From Taenia hydatigena (Eukaryota > Platyhelminthes > Cestoda > Cyclophyllidea > Taeniidae), in NCBI GenBank assembly GCA_036345935.2, contig JADWOT020000009.1, positions 10,445,899 to 10,509,898 on the forward strand: a stretch of 64,000 nt of DNA. Reading direction: 5' to 3'. Within the stretch, counting starts at the first letter, position 1. Every line of letters starts with the position of its first letter. The notes beneath the pieces were generated by a model. That model worked only from the letters and a program-made list of their open reading frames with translations. It was not told where the DNA came from and ran no database searches. Made by a program: the position numbers and the translations under genes. This document shows, in pieces, positions 60,198 through 64,000 of this stretch.

Positions 60198-63100
60198 GTA
60201 CGTATTTACACCTCTCTAAACACATTTTCCAACTAGTTAAAGAGGAAAAGTCAGTCAACTGCGTCAGTATCGATGAGGCGTCTTTCTAGCTTCTATTTCT
60301 CTGTGTGTATCCGTATCCACAATTTATAGTTTCACCTGTTCCAACAAAATATTTCCTAGCAGCATGAAGTTCGGCTTTTTTGATGTCATTACTGGTCTCA
60401 ATAGAAGCACTTAGCCCCCTTTCTTGATCTCGCCTTAACTTATGGTTTTCTTATTATAGACGTACCGAAAATAAGCCATTTTGCTGGTTCCTAAGCCCAT
60501 TTTCTCATCCCAAACAGCCTTTTAGACTCATGATGAAATTGTATTGACGAGTTCTAAAAGAACTCCTCAAAGTTCCACTTTAATTGCTCTAAAATCATAT
60601 AAGTTATCAAAGATATGACGTTGTTGAAAAAAGGGCATTTGAGTTACCATTACGTCTTCTTTCAAGTGGAGAGTGGACCTCGTCCCGATATCCAGGGAAT
60701 TTATTTATTCTTCCCAAAGTCTCCATTGTTCCAGAACCTCGAGTAACAAAAGTCGAAAGTCAAGAGCTAGCCCTTTGAGACGCCATCTCTTTTTTTTGCA
60801 ACATAATCACAAATTCTCAGAAATGCTGCCTATTGTCTGCCTCTTAGAATGCGTGTGTGCATTTACTCGGGTCAGTAAATACGAAAAATGTGGTGGGAAT
60901 AAGGTGTCTTATTCATTTTTCTTCTTATCGCTGGGAATGATCATCGAATGGGAATAAAACTGCAAGAAGGAAGATGTTTTTCACGGAAATAAACAATGTT
61001 GATCAGTTCTACACAAAGTTATGCTTTTTAGCCTTTTTGTTAGCAAAAAATACATTACTTTTCAGCTCATAAATTTGATTTTATCGACCTTTTTACCTTT
61101 CCTTGGTTGGTGTGTGAAGTTTATTTCTTATTTCTCCGAAAGTATGTGGTAATAAGTTGACGTGTGTAGGGGCGTATTCCAGAAGTACAGATTTTAACAT
61201 GAACTGATATTGATTCGATTGTTTTTGAGAGGGGAAGTAATGCTTCACAGAATCTCACCCTCCCGGACTATGGCACACAGTCTTTACAGGCTTGCTCCTC
61301 TTATTTCCAAGTGGTTCAAATTTTGAATCCCACCATGAGAAGGCGTGCCCGTGGCATCACCCACTAGCGCTAACTTTATCCGCTACGTATGACGCCTCAA
61401 AAACTGAGGATGATTAGTGTGCAAATTATTCCGCAATTAGGCGGCATGAAATCCGCCAGAAAGGAAAGGGGCTTCACCCCCCACTTATCACCAAACCCAT
61501 TCAACTGTCTTGATCCGCGTATTCATCGCGTGTTTTGTGGTGGGGGGAATCGGAGATAATCCTCCTGTTCCTTATAGCCGCTTTATCTCAAAGCAACACC
61601 CAAATTACTATGATGGGGTATGCTACTCGTTTGCATCGGGATAAAGAGCGCACTTGCTTGCAATGTATAATAAAATAAGATTTACTGGGCTGTCAGCTGC
61701 GTTGGCAATCGAAAGCGAGGGAACAAAGGCTGCAGGGACGTAGTTTTAATGTGATTCTCTGTTCTCTCCTTTTCCATTCATTCATGCCTTTTCTATTCAT
61801 TTGAGATCTTCCATTTTGTGATTTGTCCCATTATTTCTCTTAAATTAGTGCGTTTTTGTTTCCCCATGCTCGATGCTTTTTACCACTGATTTAGCCTGGG
61901 TGTTTGCTGTATCCACCTTAACCTCCTCTTGGATGCTTCTTTATCAGTAGATTGTTCAGGAGGCTGCCTAATGCATTAAATGACACCCTTCATGCATTTT
62001 GGCAACTTCAGTTATGCGTATTCAAGCCAAATCCGAGCTTTTGGTTTGCGTGCCTGAATAAATTAGTAAGCCCATTGAAAAGTTCTCAAGTTTGAGTAAT
62101 AAAATCAGGCTCCTTTGGATTTTATTCGTGGGCTGCTTCCTCTCTGACTGAGCCTTTGATTTGTCCATACAGACAGTCATAAAAGTGTGGGTCGATCTAA
62201 TCGGGTTCCGGTGCTTTGGGTTAGTGTTTGATATTCTCTTTCCTCAATAATTATTCGGTTGGGGGAATAAGCAGAACTACTTTGTTCTCAACACCAGTTT
62301 CAACGAAAAGCATGTCCAGGATTGCGCGCATTTATTAGTGGCTGGACAAGCCTTGACCTTCGTGTTGAATTACCACTTCGATCGCTCTCCTTCCCCTTCT
62401 GCCTGTCAGATGTTACCCGAACCACTCACCCGGTAATGAAACAGGGAGTCTACTTCCTCTATCTCCCCTTCTTCCTTCACTCCTCTCGCCCTTTTAATGA
62501 GACCACCCAACACCACGGGAAAAAAAATTAAAACGCATTCTCTACTTAAGCTATGCGGCTCTGCAGAGGAACTCACACAACTGAAGTCTGGCCTTTCAAA
62601 TTTTAATTCATTAAGTACTCTTTTTCTTTTACTCAATGTCTATTGTTGGTTGTTTCACGCTCTACGCCCAGTTAACGCGGCAAAAAGGTACAACTTTTTG
62701 AATTTTTCTTATTGTATTGGACGTAAAACCAAGATTTTAACAGTGATAAAGTTTCAAACTCAGGTACAGCTGAAGTCACATTTTATTAGAGTCTTCATGA
62801 TTTATTGTTAGTACAGGCATAAATAAAGATTATTGTTGGGAAACGCTCCATACCAAAGCAGTTTCAGTCCTGGCTTCCGTATTTTAATAAGTTATGTAAT
62901 GTTGCATACTTAAGGTAATTATGTATAAATTTTGTTCGTATTTTTCGTCGTTTAAGTGATGCATCGGCAAGTAGCGAAATATAGGCAGTGCCATTACTGG
63001 ACAACGCCAGGTGATACAACAAAGTACTTTACGAGTTAATCTATCCCCTAACTTTGCCTTACATTCAAATATTTTGCTCACAGGATTCGTCTCTCTAAGC

Positions 63101-64000
63101 CTATAAATTGTCCCATTTCTGGCTTAGTGTTAGACCTAAACTCCTGACGGAACCATGGCCCGAATATTTGAAGAGTTTGAGAGCATTTTTTCGTTATCAA
63201 TTTGCTAGTCAATGAAAATGTGAGGTCTTCAGCATTTCCTAATGTTCTTATTTCTCTTTCAATATGTCTTTTGTAATTATCGTTTTGTGTTCCATATTTA
63301 ATTATGGGAACGAAAAGGATTCGTTGTCGCTTATTTTTTTGTTTTCCTTCACCTATAGGCCTTTAATTAAGTGCAGGCATCTGCATCATGTCTCTGCTCT
63401 TTTGCTCCCTCAACGAATTTTATAGCCTTGCGATCCTAGAGAGGCATGGGTGTATTCAACAGCTGGTGAAGGTTCTGTCCTCCTTAACACAGTAATACCG
63501 CACCGGAGTGACCGAAACACTACTTTGGCCAAAAGGCATGATTAATTAGGTTAGGTTATTGGAACGATGAAAGGGCAAAGTATGCATGTGTACGTATACA
63601 GTGGATCGGAAAAAAGTGGTGGCGCTTCGTCATGTGCTCCCGACCAAAGCAAAGTGATTAAATACTTGTGAATTGGAGACGCTAGGCAAGAACCAATTGC
63701 ATTCTTGACATCGGGAAGGCCGTTCCTTATCCTCTAAAGCAAACACGTGTCACTAAGGCACGTCCTCTTTTCCAGACTCATGTCAAGAGAATTCTGGAAT
63801 GGATGCTTTCCTGTTTCGTTAATGCTTTTGTATTAATAATCCACCCTTCTTAAAAATGCTTTTTCCAACCAGTTCTTAAAAAGGTTTAAATGGGTTTACT
63901 AGAGACTGCTGTATGTAGGTGTTTTCCAAAAGATACTCTTAGCTAGGCTTTAGTATCTCTATGGTGGTCGCCTAGAAAGTTGGAAGATGCCATTTATGAA
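60198..64000 (+). other. start of the next MIB intron
   Basis: No further ankyrin or RING exon recognised. Short frames here have no resemblance to the missing MIB parts. Confidence 0.55.

Overview
The window is animal (metazoan) nuclear DNA. It holds multi-exon genes with GT-AG introns, long T-rich introns on the coding strand, and microsatellites. A 33-nt intron in one gene, an 11-nt micro-exon in another and large intron-length contrasts point to a parasitic flatworm, most likely a tapeworm. That taxon call is inference; no species marker is visible.

Layout: (1) 249 to about 23.4 kb, plus strand: the 3' part of a USP24-type deubiquitinase gene. Fourteen exons join with matching reading phase. 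The window opens inside the catalytic domain (zinc-finger CxxC, His box, Asn/Asp box) and continues into the long C-terminal region. The catalytic Cys box lies upstream of the window. (2) 23.4-26.3 kb: intergenic, with an ATA microsatellite and a (CA)n tract of about 115 bp. (3) 26.67-28.54 kb, plus strand: an uninterrupted 622-codon gene for a glycogen-targeting subunit of protein phosphatase 1 (RVxF-type docking motif plus C-terminal CBM21), behind three CCAAT boxes. (4) 28.9-34.9 kb: a gene-poor spacer with one member of a dispersed repeat family that also occurs in two introns of gene 1. (5) 35.0-35.36 kb, minus strand: two tentative exons of an unrecognised gene. (6) 35.88-42.07 kb, minus strand: a complete 12-exon malic enzyme gene (570 codons plus stop). 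(7) 43.15-44.48 kb: a small plus-strand gene for an 81-residue one-pass membrane protein, converging on a minus-strand, four-exon gene for the lipoyl carrier H protein of the glycine cleavage system (178 residues). (8) 44.77 kb to beyond the right edge, plus strand: the 5' part of a mind bomb (MIB) E3 ubiquitin ligase gene, with MIB/HERC2, ZZ, second MIB/HERC2, REP-like and first ankyrin repeats. The rest of the ankyrin block and the RING fingers should lie beyond 64 kb.

The neighbours do not form one pathway. Two themes recur: ubiquitin handling (a DUB and an E3 of the Notch pathway) and mitochondrial/carbon metabolism (malic enzyme, GCSH and the PP1 glycogen subunit). Exon boundaries come from reading splice signals and phase by eye, without transcript data. 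No convincing RNA gene, CRISPR array or intact transposon was found.
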